NCBI GenBank assembly: GCA_021904315.1
Contig: CM038915.1
Location: 12,400,001-12,464,000, forward strand
Length of the DNA: 64,000 bases
From: Sphagnum magellanicum
Lineage: Eukaryota; Streptophyta; Sphagnopsida; Sphagnales; Sphagnaceae
Reading direction: 5' to 3'
This document shows positions 37,001-48,143 of the stretch, one piece after another. A program made the position numbers and the translations under genes. A model generated the notes under the pieces. It ran no database searches and was not told the DNA's origin. It was given only the letters and a program-made list of their open reading frames with translations. Each line of letters begins with the position of its first letter. The first letter of the stretch is position 1.

Positions 37001-39946
37001 TTAGGTACTTACTTGTATGCCTGCCATCTTGGTGGTGAGTTTGTCCCTCTTTTGCTGATCTTGACCATTTTGAGCTGACTGGAGGGTTGGCAATATAGAT
37101 TCAATCACATGGACAACTTCACAAGTCTCAGATGGCTCATCTTGCTCCTCCATAGATGGGACATGGATGTGCATTGAACCTTCTGAGATGATGCCATTTG
37201 TCTGCCTTGACAAAGAATAATTTTCACTGATGCGGTCATAGAGCTCAGCATGGAACTTGTGCTCTGGGGAGAAAACATTTGAAGTTGGATCCCTGAAGTC
37301 TGTAAGAGAATGTGATGACCCTTCTCTGGAGCCAATTTTGGAGAACATGGGAAGTGTGTCATAATCCATTACCTGCAACCATTCAAAGAGAGACCAAGCC
37401 ACTTGAACATAAGTCTTGCCAAAAACTGATCTTAACAGATTTAACTTTTTTCTTAAGCCAAGGGAGATCATGCTTTAAGAAATGGCATAGAAAAAAGAGC
37501 CTTTTCAGACCTACAAGAAATTACCTGCAGAAGTTCTTCCATTCCATTACCCTTAAGAACTTGCACCTTCTGCTTTGTTCTTTCTTGCAACATTGGCTTC
37601 ACTGCCTGCAAGTCCAAAACCAAGACTCAGATATGACATTTCATAACTACTATCAATGTATCATCTCCCAAATGCTTTTTCCTCTAGCTCTAGTGGATGC
37701 ACGTAACCATCTACTAGAGTTAAGTTGCCCTCACCTTCCAGCAGGTAGAGAAAATAAGTGGAGCATTGACAATGAAGTAGGTGTCAGTCTTCTCTGGATA
37801 GTTCAAATCATCCACTGTGGCAATCACTGTTGAGATCTTTAGCCGGCTGAAAGCAGATAGTTTGAGGCCTGTCATGTCAAGGATCTTCAGGCAAGATCCC
37901 ACATAATGTCCTTTCTTTTTGCTGATCTCTGGCTGCACAGAACAACCCCATGACTTATTCCTACTCATACAATAGCTACATGGCTCCTTTCCAATGGATG
38001 AGGTTGAGAGAACCATTGACTTACAAGTAAAACCCTGTCCCTGTACTCATTAATCTGGATATGTGAGTGAACGTATTTGTCAACCTGGACAAACATCACA
38101 GGAGGGTTGAACTTGTCAGTACCATCGAATCTAGTGTGTCATTACCTACAATATCCCATGCCAATATGATGAGTTCCCACTTTCTAAGGTACAGAGAGCT
38201 TACAAGTTTAGAAGAGAACTTCTGGAACCAGAATGGTGTCACTCAAAACCCAAGCTGCATATCCTATGTTGGAGCTTTTTCTAAGGAGTTTTGCATATTT
38301 GGCACTGATAGACTCTATACTTACCCCAGCCTTGTCATAACTACTTTGTCCCACTCCAATTGCAAACACAGGTCGGCCCTGAGAGCATCACACAACAGGG
38401 CTCCATTCAGCCATATAAAGCCAATATACAATCATTCATTAGTCCAAGCATCAGAGGGGACAAAAAAATGAAGTAAAATTAGAGGGGATGTAATATGGAA
38501 GACATCAAACAAAGCTGGCAAAAGACACACCACACTGTAAACAGGTCCAGAACTTTCATCTTCAGATCTGCTAGATGGATAACCAAATTGAGGGTACCTT
38601 CTTACAGTAGCCACAAAAACCAATGAGTTGTGACTCCCGAATTATATCCCATGTCTCCTTTGGCTTAATGGGTCTCTGCAAACAGCAAAATGATACTAAT
38701 ATCAAATGCAAGCTAAGGCTGACTTCATAATATGACACCCAGCACTGTGACAACGCATGCCTAACATAACTCATTAATTCTTGCTATGAGTATGAGTTGC
38801 TAATGAATGAGCCATGCTACTCAGCTCCATTATGTGCTCGAATACCTCTTTTGAATCCCATTGGCAACACAGCTCAATAGGCAACAACTTGTAAGATCTC
38901 AAGTAGATGACATCAATCCGGCCATGGTTAAGTATTTATACCGCAAGGACATTGTCAATATCATTCTTCACTCTCCAATTGAGACTGTCAATTAACTGCA
39001 CACCACATGTAAAAGAGACATCCAATCAATGAGTTTCAGGGAACAAATCATGCTATAGAGGGCACAACAGCAGAAGACACTCAATATAACAAAAGAAGCT
39101 TCATATGAAACCAGCCATGATGCAAAGAAAAGGCAATGCACAACGAGACTCACCATCTTGCTAGCCTTGAGAACATTGTCATCTCGTGCTCTAAGGAAAC
39201 GCTCCAAGGTTGCCTCTGGGTACCCACCGTGCATGTTCTGGATGGATGACAAGCTCAACATCAGATTGGATATGCTCAAGAGCTCATTCTCTACAAAAAT
39301 GTAACTGCAAAAAAGTTTGAATAAAAGAAAATATCCCACCACCTTGCTCTCATGCACAGTTCACAAATGTTTCAATCAAAAGACAAATTACCTGGAAACT
39401 GCACTTCAGCGGGTCATCAACTGGAACATTCAATCATAACCAAACCAACAGGAGACATGAACAGTGCAAAAAGTTAGCTGCATGTCTCATGATTTCAAAG
39501 GCACATTGAATCCTCTGCTTTCCTTCACTAACCATCCCAAGAATGCTTTGCTAGTAGTTGACCTTGGAATATGAAGACAAGAAAAGTGCTCTACATAAGC
39601 TGACAAGCCCAGACAACATCCACAGACACTGTATATTACAGACAACATCTTCATGACCTTGAAAAGAAATGTTGGCCTCTCCAATGTGAAGTAACTCTGA
39701 AACCTTGTTCCAAGAGGATATTGCAAAAGGAATACATTGGATGAGAGCTGTGTGTGATCACTATAAACAAGCTTTCAAACTTTCTCAGAGGCTTGTATCA
39801 TTCAACTGGGGCAAGCGACTATATTCGACCACATGACCCTTGTTGAATGCAGAAATTGGACCAGGAAGGGCAACAAAGATCTTACGGTTATCAATGACTT
39901 GCTGCATCTCCTTCACGAGTGCACTCTGTCTTAGGTTGGCCACCAT
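37001..39946 (-). CDS. SEC14-like CRAL-TRIO phospholipid-transfer protein
   Basis: I read ten exons: 39946-39886, 39420-39392 (29 bp), 39237-39154, 38995-38942, 38675-38598, 38378-38325, 38084-38025, 37932-37735, 37605-37525 and 37372-37001. Phases agree throughout and give 356 residues. The CRAL-TRIO N-terminal helices are at about 28-60 (GGYPEATLERFLRARD, NVLKASKM). The lipid-binding CRAL-TRIO fold runs from about 85 to 240 (ESQLIGFCGY, RPVFAIGVGQS, HIQINEYRD, LDMTGLKLSAFSRLK, TVDDLNYPEKTDTYFIVNAP, CWKAVKP). The last 120 residues are a Ser/Glu-rich tail. The layout matches short plant SEC14-like proteins of about 325-360 residues without Nodulin or GOLD domains. In this family the fold exchanges phosphatidylinositol and a second lipid and supports phosphoinositide signalling. 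The start ATG lies in exon 1 and gives MVANLRQSALVKE; the frame continues upstream without another ATG. Ligand specificity cannot be read from the sequence. Confidence 0.9.
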
Positions 39947-41220
39947 TCTGTGTTGTGTCTGTGAGATGTCCACCTTCTCGTTATAAGGGAGCTGGCTGTG
40001 TACTATCCACTCCAAAACACATCACTGTGGACGTCTCATGGCCATCCACTGCCACTTGCAGAACGTGATTTCCAGCGCAGTTAACTCCGCAAATGCAATA
40101 TCAACGCTGATAACATGAAACTCGTTTAAGAACGTCCCTGGTTAGAACCAAGGACTTCTCTGCTCCTGAAGAAAACAGAGGTAGAAACACGCAAGCATCA
40201 CAACTTGCTGAGCTACAGCACTACCAGTTGATGAGACCATCAACTCCTTGGCTCACGGCCTGCTCTCTAGCACATTTGTTCTGCAACGAGGACCTAATCT
40301 CAAAGTAGATTCACCTTTCCGGATTAAGATGCGGCTGAGAGATCAGACAGAAACGACCTCTGGAATTCAGATGTCGCAAATCATAAGCACGAACATCAAT
40401 TCATCCTTCACCAGACTCTAGTTCTATATAAGTGAAAGTAAACATCGGTAGAGACAATGCAGGGGCGGCATACATACATATGATGCCTTCACTGTCTCCT
40501 CGCAACAAAATAAAAGGCATATATCATCTGTATGAAACGACGGATCTCCGTGCGGTCGCTACCTAGAGCAATTCCGACAGCAATAAGCATCCGCCCCCGA
40601 CATACAGGTATCACTGCATCTCTCTTTTCCCATTTGCCATACACTGAACTCCACACAAAGTGCAAACTACAAGTTCTCTTAAAACTTTATTCAATCGATA
40701 CTCATGTCGGTAAACACAAGGGAAAGCAACTCACCTTTTCTTTTTCGTGAGTAAACCACGGAAGAATCTTCCCCGCACAAAAAAAAAAGAAAAAAGGAAA
40801 AAAAAGAAAAAAAAACTAACGAAGTGCGAACGGTCGTTGGACGCGATCACGTTTTCGGTCAATGTCCGCGGAACGAAGAGACGAAGCAGCAGCGGCTGCA
40901 GCTGACGGAAAATGGAGGAGCACTGGAAAACCAAGAAGTCAGAAAACAGGAAATGCAAAGGGGATCTGTGACACAAACTGGTAGTTCAAATCTGGATGCG
41001 TTAGAAAGGTAAGTTCTGCGTAGCAAGACAGGGCCGACGACGACCGTAAAGCTCTCAGATCGGTAGGAAAGAAGGAAGCGCGCGAGCGAGTGCATAGATG
41101 TATCGAAAACGAGCGTTGGAAACAGAAGAGAAGAGGGCGAGGGTGGGTAGGGAAGACAGGAGCTTGCTCGACACCTTCGCGTGCGAAACATCCGGCGAGG
41201 ATCCTCAAGGGACACATTAT
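39947..41220 (-). promoter_or_regulatory. 5' UTR and CpG-rich promoter region of the SEC14-like gene
   Basis: From 39947 the minus-strand leader continues into a region of mixed composition. Between about 40810 and 41225 CpG is frequent (AACGGTCGTTGGACGCGATC near 40830, GCGCGCGAGCGAG near 41078), in contrast to the AT-rich DNA on both sides. That is the pattern of a promoter. A purine tract of about 50 bp (AAAAAGAAAAAAGG) lies at 40778-40818. Overlapping frames at 40859-41217 on the minus strand are Arg/Ser/Cys-rich and match nothing known. There could be a non-coding first exon with an intron in the leader, but splice sites are not distinctive. Confidence 0.4.
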
Positions 41221-41418
41221 TACTATTATCGTTACTCCGCCAAGCGTCGATGATGGAGCCGGTTATTAATACAAGGGGCCCTTATTTAGGTACTTATTAG
41301 AACAAGTTTAATTCTTACAGGCAACAGAAGGGGCCCCTATTTTGGTACTTATCACAAGAAACCAAAAATAATAATTCCCCGCTGGCCAATAGGGTCATCC
41401 ATAAATGTAGGGTAAACC

Positions 41419-41515
41419 CCCAGGGGTTGGGCTTTATGGGAATAAGGGCCCTTGTGAGGGGGAGCTGAGCATGGACCCAATTCCCATAAAGCCCACCCCC
41501 CCAGGCATGTACATA
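41419..41515. repeat. Strong hairpin with ~30-bp arms
   Basis: The left arm (about 41419-41449), containing GGTTGGGCTTTATGGGAA, is mirrored by TTCCCATAAAGCCCACC in the right arm (about 41476-41515). The spacer is about 27 bp. The arms are nearly perfect complements, so this is a potential structured RNA or a small foldback element. No terminator role is implied. Confidence 0.7.
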
Positions 41516-41576
41516 TTGTAAAAATCGTCCTGGTTTTTTACAAAACAATTCTCGTGATACATAGTGGCCGGTGGGT

Positions 41577-42160
41577 GTCATTGGAAAAAAACCAAAAATA
41601 TGATGACAAGCTTTTTGAAAAATGAAATAATTGCCTCTATTAGCACTACATTTTTTGAAATGCCCATCAACATACTCCAACAATTTTACACTGGCAATTT
41701 AATCTAGTTTGGTAATTTACAAGGTAAGGCCCCACGTTGAGGGCCTTTTGGCTGCAAGGACACTCTTTGAGGGGCCTTATGTGCAAGGTAAAGCCCTAGG
41801 TGGGGGGCATTCTGAAGATAAGGGGCCTAGGACAAGGGGGAAGTTGAGTGAAAGGTATCACAGGAAAAAAAGCGAAAAATGATGACAAGCTTTTAAAGAA
41901 AAGAAATACCTACCTCTATGAGCACTACATTTTTTGGAATGCCACCAACGCATTACAGGAACACTAAAAAGACCTTGCAAATTTACACTGACAATTTAAT
42001 TGTGTTTGGTTATTTACAAGGCAAGGCCCCACCTTGCGGGCCTCATGGTTATAAGGACCCCTTTTGAGGGCCTTATGCGTAAGGTAAAACCCTAGGTGAA
42101 GGTATTCCCAAGATGAGTGACCTAGGATTAGGTGCTAGTCAAGTCAAGCCCCGCATTTTG
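41577..42160. repeat. Tandem duplication of a ~290-bp unit
   Basis: Both halves contain, in order, AAAAATATGATGACAAGCTT (or the variant AAAAATGATGACAAGCTT), GCACTACATTTTTT, TTACACTG.CAATTTAAT, TTTACAAGG.AAGGCCCCAC, TTTGAGGG.CCTTATG and GGTAAA.CCCTAGGTG. The first runs from about 41577 to 41860 and the second from about 41865 to 42160. Divergence is moderate. No coding signal. Confidence 0.75.
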
Positions 42161-42289
42161 GAAATGGCCATCACTTGTGGGCTTTACCCATTGCAAAGCA
42201 TGAGATGAATGTTGTCGTGAACCTAAACATATGAAGATCATGAGGTGTAAGGAGAAAGAGCGCTCATTCACCTACTTGGTAAGAATAAG

Positions 42290-42440
42290 AGGGATCTTAA
42301 TTCTATAAGCGGGCATGATTTGTATCCCACTCTTTGAGGAGTAGGTGTAAGATCCGTCATCTTTTGTAGGAAGGGTATTCATGGATATAAGGTTCCCACC
42401 AAATATAGCATGAAATTTCTCAGAGTGCTTTATAATTGTA
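42290..42440. repeat. Dispersed repeat, second copy (compare 26.04-26.17 kb)
   Basis: GAGGGATCTTAATTC.., GAGGAGTAGGTGTAAGATC.., GGAAGGGTATTCATGGATATAA and AAATTTCTCAGAGTGCT correspond in order and orientation to words in 26030-26165. The surrounding sequence differs, so the shared block marks a dispersed repeat rather than a segmental duplication. Confidence 0.55.
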
Positions 42441-43640
42441 AGGTCCCTCCCCCCGCGCTCCCAAGGCCTTAAATAATGGTTGTAAACTCCCTACCAAGGT
42501 GACCCTCTCTTAGGATATAGGAGCTTGCAACCACCATTCCTGAATTGTGGAACCTTACCTTGTGTAAAAACCAATGTTGGGGTTTGGCAGGTTAGAATTG
42601 TTGATTTCAGTTTTGACTGGCGAAAACCAAATTGAAATCAGGTCTGATTTTTTAATCTGGTTTTGATTACAGAATCAAGTTTTTTTTTTCTTAATGAACC
42701 CAGTTTTAGGATCTATTTATGCATGGAAATGAAATCGGGATTTTTTTAATAAAAAATTTGAAGCAAAAAGGAGACTAGAATAGAGGGCTAACCAGGGCTT
42801 AATTGCAAATTCCAGTTTGGGTTACCATTACTCAGGTCTAAATTTTCATAACTGGTAGAAACTGAAATCAATTTTTTTAAAAAAAAGAATTGCACCTGGA
42901 ATCAGTTTCAGACCTAATGGTTTAGATTCCAGTTTCATACAAATCTAAACTATTATGTATGAAAACTATTACATAATGGAGCATGCTGGGACAGGCCACA
43001 GTGCCTGTTCCTTTTTAAAAATTGAGGCTCACCATAACCAGGTCACCCAAACTCCTCGCATGCACCTCACCTGGCACAACGGCATGTACCCAGCACACAC
43101 TCCATTATACTAAAGAGGTAGGTAAGAAAAGAAGCAAAATTCCATTTACAATCGTAATTGTCTCAGGTTCCTGCCTAGAAAACTAAAGGCTTGAACTCAT
43201 AGCCTGTTGCTGTTGTAATGGAAGAACTCTGTGTTGTAGTCTTACCAATATGCAAAGAACTTGTAGAATTTTAACCCTGTGGATTAGGCTGGAGTAACAC
43301 AGTACCCACCAGTACAGCATCCAAAAAATCCCATTTTGGGATCCTTTGGATGGGATGAAACCCAACCCCAGGACCCTGTCCACCAGGGTTGAGGTATTTT
43401 TTCCCCTATGCCACCCTATCCCCAACGGTCAGTCCTTCCTACCCTGCTACCTACACATTCCTGACTCCTACCTACCCTTTTTTATTTGCCTCCCTTCCCA
43501 CTCACCCTCCCCTTCTTTCACCCTAAACAGTGTGTTGCCGCCATTGCCTCTCCTCTTTTTCCTTTGCCCTTCTTTGCACTGCCATCATCTATGCTCGACC
43601 TCCTCTTTCTTATGCTTTGCCACTAGTAGCAAGAAGCTGC
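42441..43640. other. Intergenic spacer
   Basis: No gene is recognised. The plus-strand frame at 43346-43648 is Pro/Leu/Ser-rich from a CCCTNCC-type pyrimidine tract (43430-43620) and lacks motifs. The opposite-strand frame at 43183-43425 is likewise unsupported. Confidence 0.45.
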
Positions 43641-43870
43641 GTTGTTAGGAGTTATGTTGTCATCAACAGCAACAAGTTATGTTGCTAGCATATATGTTGT
43701 CATGAGCAATAAAAAGTTGTGTTGCTAATCATCACAATCACTAATAGGTGGTTATGTCATTCCATCGTCACTAGTGATAGGAAGATGTGTTGCCACCCAG
43801 ATGCATTGTCACTAGGAGTAGGAAGTTGAGTTGGCAACTTCATCATGACTAGTAGTAAGAAGTGGCATTG
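43640..43870. repeat. Degenerate GTTGTGTTGCTA-type minisatellite
   Basis: Words of the form AGCAA.AAGTTGTGTTGCTA and AAGTTATGTTGCTAGC recur about every 40-50 bp, with related TGTTGTCATCA words between them. The array is imperfect and has unclear ends. Confidence 0.5.
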
Positions 43871-43968
43871 TCACACCTAGCCTCGTTTTTTTCGTTTCTA
43901 TCATCATTTACATCATTTAGAGGTGAATTTTCGATTGCTTGTTTCGTTATTCTTTAAAGTGCAAAAAC

Positions 43969-44198
43969 TGTGTGTGTGTGTGTGTGTTGCAACCTATTCT
44001 CGGACCCACAACTCCTTGGAGCTTTGTTTTTCATTTTTTTCATGTAGTTTCTCTGGCTGGCAACCTTTTATTTGACCCACAACTTTTTGTAGCAACCTAT
44101 TTTCGAGCCCACAAAAAATAATTCATGTTTTTTTCATGTGGTTTTTTTAGCTAGCAACCTATTCTTTGGCCCACAACTCCTTGGAGTTTTGTTTTTCA
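43969..44198. repeat. (TG)n run followed by ~70-bp minisatellite units
   Basis: A TG dinucleotide run (43969-43987) is followed by units beginning GCAACCTATT and continuing CCCACAACTCCTTGGAG..TTTTTCATG, at about 43988, 44060, 44092 and 44154. The last unit is cut by LTR A. The sequence after the distal end of A (56468 on: TTTCATGTGCGTTCTTAGCTAACC) continues the unit type TTTCATGTGGTTTTTTTAGC seen at 44132-44151, so this array was the original insertion site. Confidence 0.7.
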
Positions 44199-46783
44199 TG
44201 TTGCAACCCTAGCCTTGGGCTCTCAACCAAGGCAAAGGCTGGCAAGAGTGTGGGACAAGAGGGAGGCCCAGGAGACACATCTTATATTCCCGGGAGTGCA
44301 AAATAGTGTGAGAGAATGAACCTTCACACTCTCAAGGCAACTCCCACTTGGGGAGTTGGAGTCCTGATGGACTCCCGAACCTTTAAGGAGCAATCTTAGG
44401 GGTCAAAACCCATTGGATTGAAGAGTTTTTTTATATCATTAGAAAGCTATTGAAACGTAGATGTCTAAAATGGGATCACATGACCCATTTGAACATCTGA
44501 AACACAAGTTATGGCCAAAAGAAAGGTCGGGAATCAAATTGGTAGTTTGACTCCCAACCACTAAAAGTCAAGAATTGACCCGATCTCCTTGCGTGCAAGT
44601 GGCGTGTGACATACCATTGGAAAGCTCTCTCAACAAGGGCTACAACTTTGTTTGAGACCTCATTTAATCATAAGTTTGCACACAAAGTTATGGGGCCCCA
44701 AAATCGCGGGAGTCCCAACTTTGGGAATTTTGGAACTCCCATTTGGGAGTCCCGAGACAAAATGTCATTTAGATGTGGGCCTTGTGGAGAAGCACAAAGT
44801 ATATTATAAGGGGGAAGGTGGTGGCTTCCCCCAAGTTCAGGCCGTGAGTCTTATGAGTCCGAGTTTGCCCATGGCTCGTCCTAGTACCAAAAATGCTCTA
44901 ACTATGCAGTAACCAACTCGTTGTTTGGTTTTGTGTAGGTTCGTGTGAATGATTTAGTGTTTGTCATTCTTCCTAGTCCCATCCTGGAGTTCCAGCACAC
45001 CCCTCTACCCCCCAAAGTGCTACGAGCCAAGGAGTGTGCCCCAACTCCCTACTCTTCCGTTGTTTTCACTTCATACTCACATTTGTGATGCACCCCCAAG
45101 CTCCTTAAGGGACTCAAATGTGAGTCCAAACTGAAAACAACAAAAAAAAGGAATCGAAGCACGCTCCTTGGCTTGTAACATTTTGAGGGGGTAAAGGGGA
45201 GTGTTGGAGCATCGGGATGGGACTAGGAAGAGTGATAAGCATCAACTACTCACACGGACCTGCACAAAACCAACACAAAATGGTTAGTGCATAGTTGGAG
45301 CACTTTTGGTACTAAGACGAGCCACAGGCAAACTTGGACTCACAAGACTCACCACGGCCTGGACTTGGGGGAAACCACCACCTTCCCCCTTATAGTATAC
45401 TTTGTGCCTCTCCACGAGACCCACATCCAAATGGCTATTTGTCCCGGGACTCCCAAATGGAGGTCTCGAAATTGCCAAAGTTGGGACTCCTGTGACTTTG
45501 GGGCCCCATAACTTTGTGTGAAGACCTTCGATTAAGATGAGGTCTAAAACAAAGTTATAGCCCTCCTTGAGATCTTTCCAATGATATGTCGCACGCCACT
45601 TGCACACAAGGTAATTGGGTCGATTCTTGACTTTTAGTGGTCGGGAATCAAATCGCCAATTTGACTTCCGGCCCTTCTTTTGGCCATAACTTGTATTTCA
45701 AATGTCCAAATGGGTCATGCGAGCCCATTTTAAACATCTAAGTTTTAATAGATTTCCAATGGTATAAAGAACTCCTTAAGCCATTGGGTTTTGACCCTTG
45801 CAATCGCTCTCTAAACATTCGGGATTCCACTGGAACTCCAACTCCCAAAATAGAATGTCGCAACCCCACTTTGGCCAAGTGTGGGGGTGAAGCCCAACAC
45901 TTGGAAAAGTTGGAGGTTTGGAGTCCTCCGAGACTCCCGAATGTTCAGAGCTCAACAGCAAGGCCCAAAACACCTTGCATTGGGGTGTTCTTGGTGTCAT
46001 TGGAAAGGTCTTGAAACGTAGATATCGAAAATGGCCTCGCATTGGCAATTCGGACATCTGCAGCCCAAGTTATGGGCAAAAGAAGGGCCGAGAGTCAAAC
46101 TGGCAGTTTGACTCCCGACCACAAAAAGTCGGGAATCGACCTCTTCCCGACGTCGCCTTGAAGAGTGCGACACGGCGTTGGAAAGCTCTCGACAAGAGCT
46201 ATAACATTGATTCAAGATTCGGCCCGATCCAAACTCAGGGCGAGGAGCTATGGCCGTTCAAAGTTCCGGGAGTCCAGCCGGGACACTTTCGGGACTCCAT
46301 TTCGGGAGTCCTAACAAATTGTGCCATTCGGATGTAGCCTCCGCGACCAGACGCAGAAAATACTATATGGGGGAAGGTGGTGGCTGTGAGGTGACTTTCC
46401 GTCCCTTTACTCCCGATTCTATAAGGTGATTATGCATGAAAGCACAAATGCTATTAATGAAGGAAAAATACAAATGTAATTTTGGAAGTTAGATTGTGTT
46501 TGTAGTTGAAATTAAGTAACCTACCTCCTATGCATTATTTATGATTAAAATTGATAGATATATTTTTTCAAGCTCACACATTACACGTTCTAAGACTTAT
46601 GCCAAATTGTCATTCATCCAAACCCAATGTTTAAGGATTTAACAACATGTCCAACCTTGCTGCAGACCACTAGTCACTTAAAATGTTGTTTCTCACACAT
46701 AGATTGTTCAAATCTGGCTTGCCATAGCTCTCTAGAAAGCTAACAACAAGGCGCAATTTGTTATCAAATCTCAAGATCTGTAG

Positions 46784-47722
46784 TGTCACAACCTTAGCCT
46801 TGGCTCGCGACCAAGGCAAGGGGGTTGCAAGGTTGTGGGCCTATAAGTAGACCCGGGAGTCATATCACATGCTCCCGGGAGTGCAAAGAGTGTGAGGGAG
46901 TGAACCCTCACACCCCCAAGTGAACTCCCATGTTGGGAGTTGGTGAGAGTTGGAGTCCCAAAAGGATTCCCAAAACTTCAGAGAGCGTTTTGAGGGGTCG
47001 AAACTCCATGTCTGGTTGCGCTCTTTATGTCAATGGAAAGGTCTTGAAGTTTAGATGTCTAAAATGGGCTCGCATTGCTCATTTGGACATCTAAAACACA
47101 AGTTATGGCCAAAAGAAGGCCCGGGAGTCGAACTCCCGAGATTCCGCCAGTTTTGACTCCCGACCACTCAAAGTCGGGAATCGACCTGAAATACTTGGCT
47201 GCAGAAAACGTGCGACATACAGTTGAAAAGGTCTTGACGAGACCTACAACTTTGCTTTAGATGGCAAGTCGATCAAAGGTCTACTCCGAAAGTTATGAAG
47301 CTTCAAAGTCGCGGGAGTCCCGAAAATGCGCGATTTCGGGACTCCCACGCGGGAGTCTCGAGACAAAATGGCCATTTGGATGCCACCCCTGCGGCGAGTC
47401 ACAAAGTATACTATAAGGGGGAAGGTGGTGGCTTCCCCCAAGGTCCGAGCCGTGTTGAGTCTTGTGTGTCCGTGTTGCCCGTGGCTTGTCCCAACACCAA
47501 AGGGATCCAGAATGAGTTCTAACCACTTTGTGTGGTTTCATGCATGCCCGTGTGAGTGAGTAAGCTTGTCAATTCTTCCTAGTCTTTCCCGGGACTTCTA
47601 ACACGCCCCTCTCACCCCCTCTAGTGCTGGAAGTCGGGATCGTGCTCCAAGTTCCAACTCCTTCCGCATTGCCGCATACTTGGACCTTCAAGTGGGTCTA
47701 CGAGGAACTTGGGAGCGCGACA
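46784..47722 (+). mobile_element. LTR F: solo LTR inside element D
   Basis: 939 bp beginning TGTCACAACCTTAGCC and ending CTTGGGAGCGCGACA. The flanks are TGTAG (46779-46783) and TGCAG (47723-47727), a 5-bp duplication with one difference. It is closest to A and B at the 5' end and nearly identical to the partial inverted LTR at 63870-64000 at the 3' end. It has no internal domain. It is the deepest (fifth) layer of the nest. Confidence 0.88.
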
Positions 47723-47988
47723 TGCAGCTAAACTAGTAAAAAGTTATGCTATGAAACCCGAGAGGGTTTCTGAGATTCTCTAGAGTTCCAACCTTCCAAC
47801 ACTATCACTAGATTCTTATTCTACTTTTCTTCCCTCTTCCCTCTACCAACACTAAACATTATTTTCTTCTTCAAGAAGTTTGTCAAACAAGTGGTCAAGG
47901 TTACATGAAAATTATCCCCGAGGCAAAGAGAGAACTCCCCACGATTCCAGTCCGCCTTTTAAAGAGAAGGAGAAAGGAGGTGAAGGTG

Positions 47989-48143
47989 GATCCAAAGCTT
48001 GGTGGCCAATGGAAGGATCCAAAGCTTGGTGGCCAATGGAAGGATCCAAAGCTTGGTGGCCAATGGAAGGATCCAAAGTTTGGTGGCCAATGGAAGGTTC
48101 TAAGCTTGGTGGCCAATGGAAGGATCCAAAGCTTGGTGGCCTA
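47989..48143. repeat. 27-bp tandem repeat inside element D
   Basis: The unit GATCCAAAGCTTGGTGGCC + AATGGAAG is repeated five to six times. The first four are nearly perfect; one later copy is two bases shorter and the last diverges. Because 27 is a multiple of three, both strands stay open through the array (for example SKAWWPMEG repeated), which produces the open frames seen here. I do not take these as evidence of a protein. Confidence 0.9.

Noticed and set aside
40859..41217. Cys/Arg/Ser-rich minus-strand ORF upstream of the SEC14-like gene
   Set aside because: Two overlapping frames of similar size in CpG-rich promoter DNA, with no domain and no splice link into exon 1 that improves the SEC14 start.
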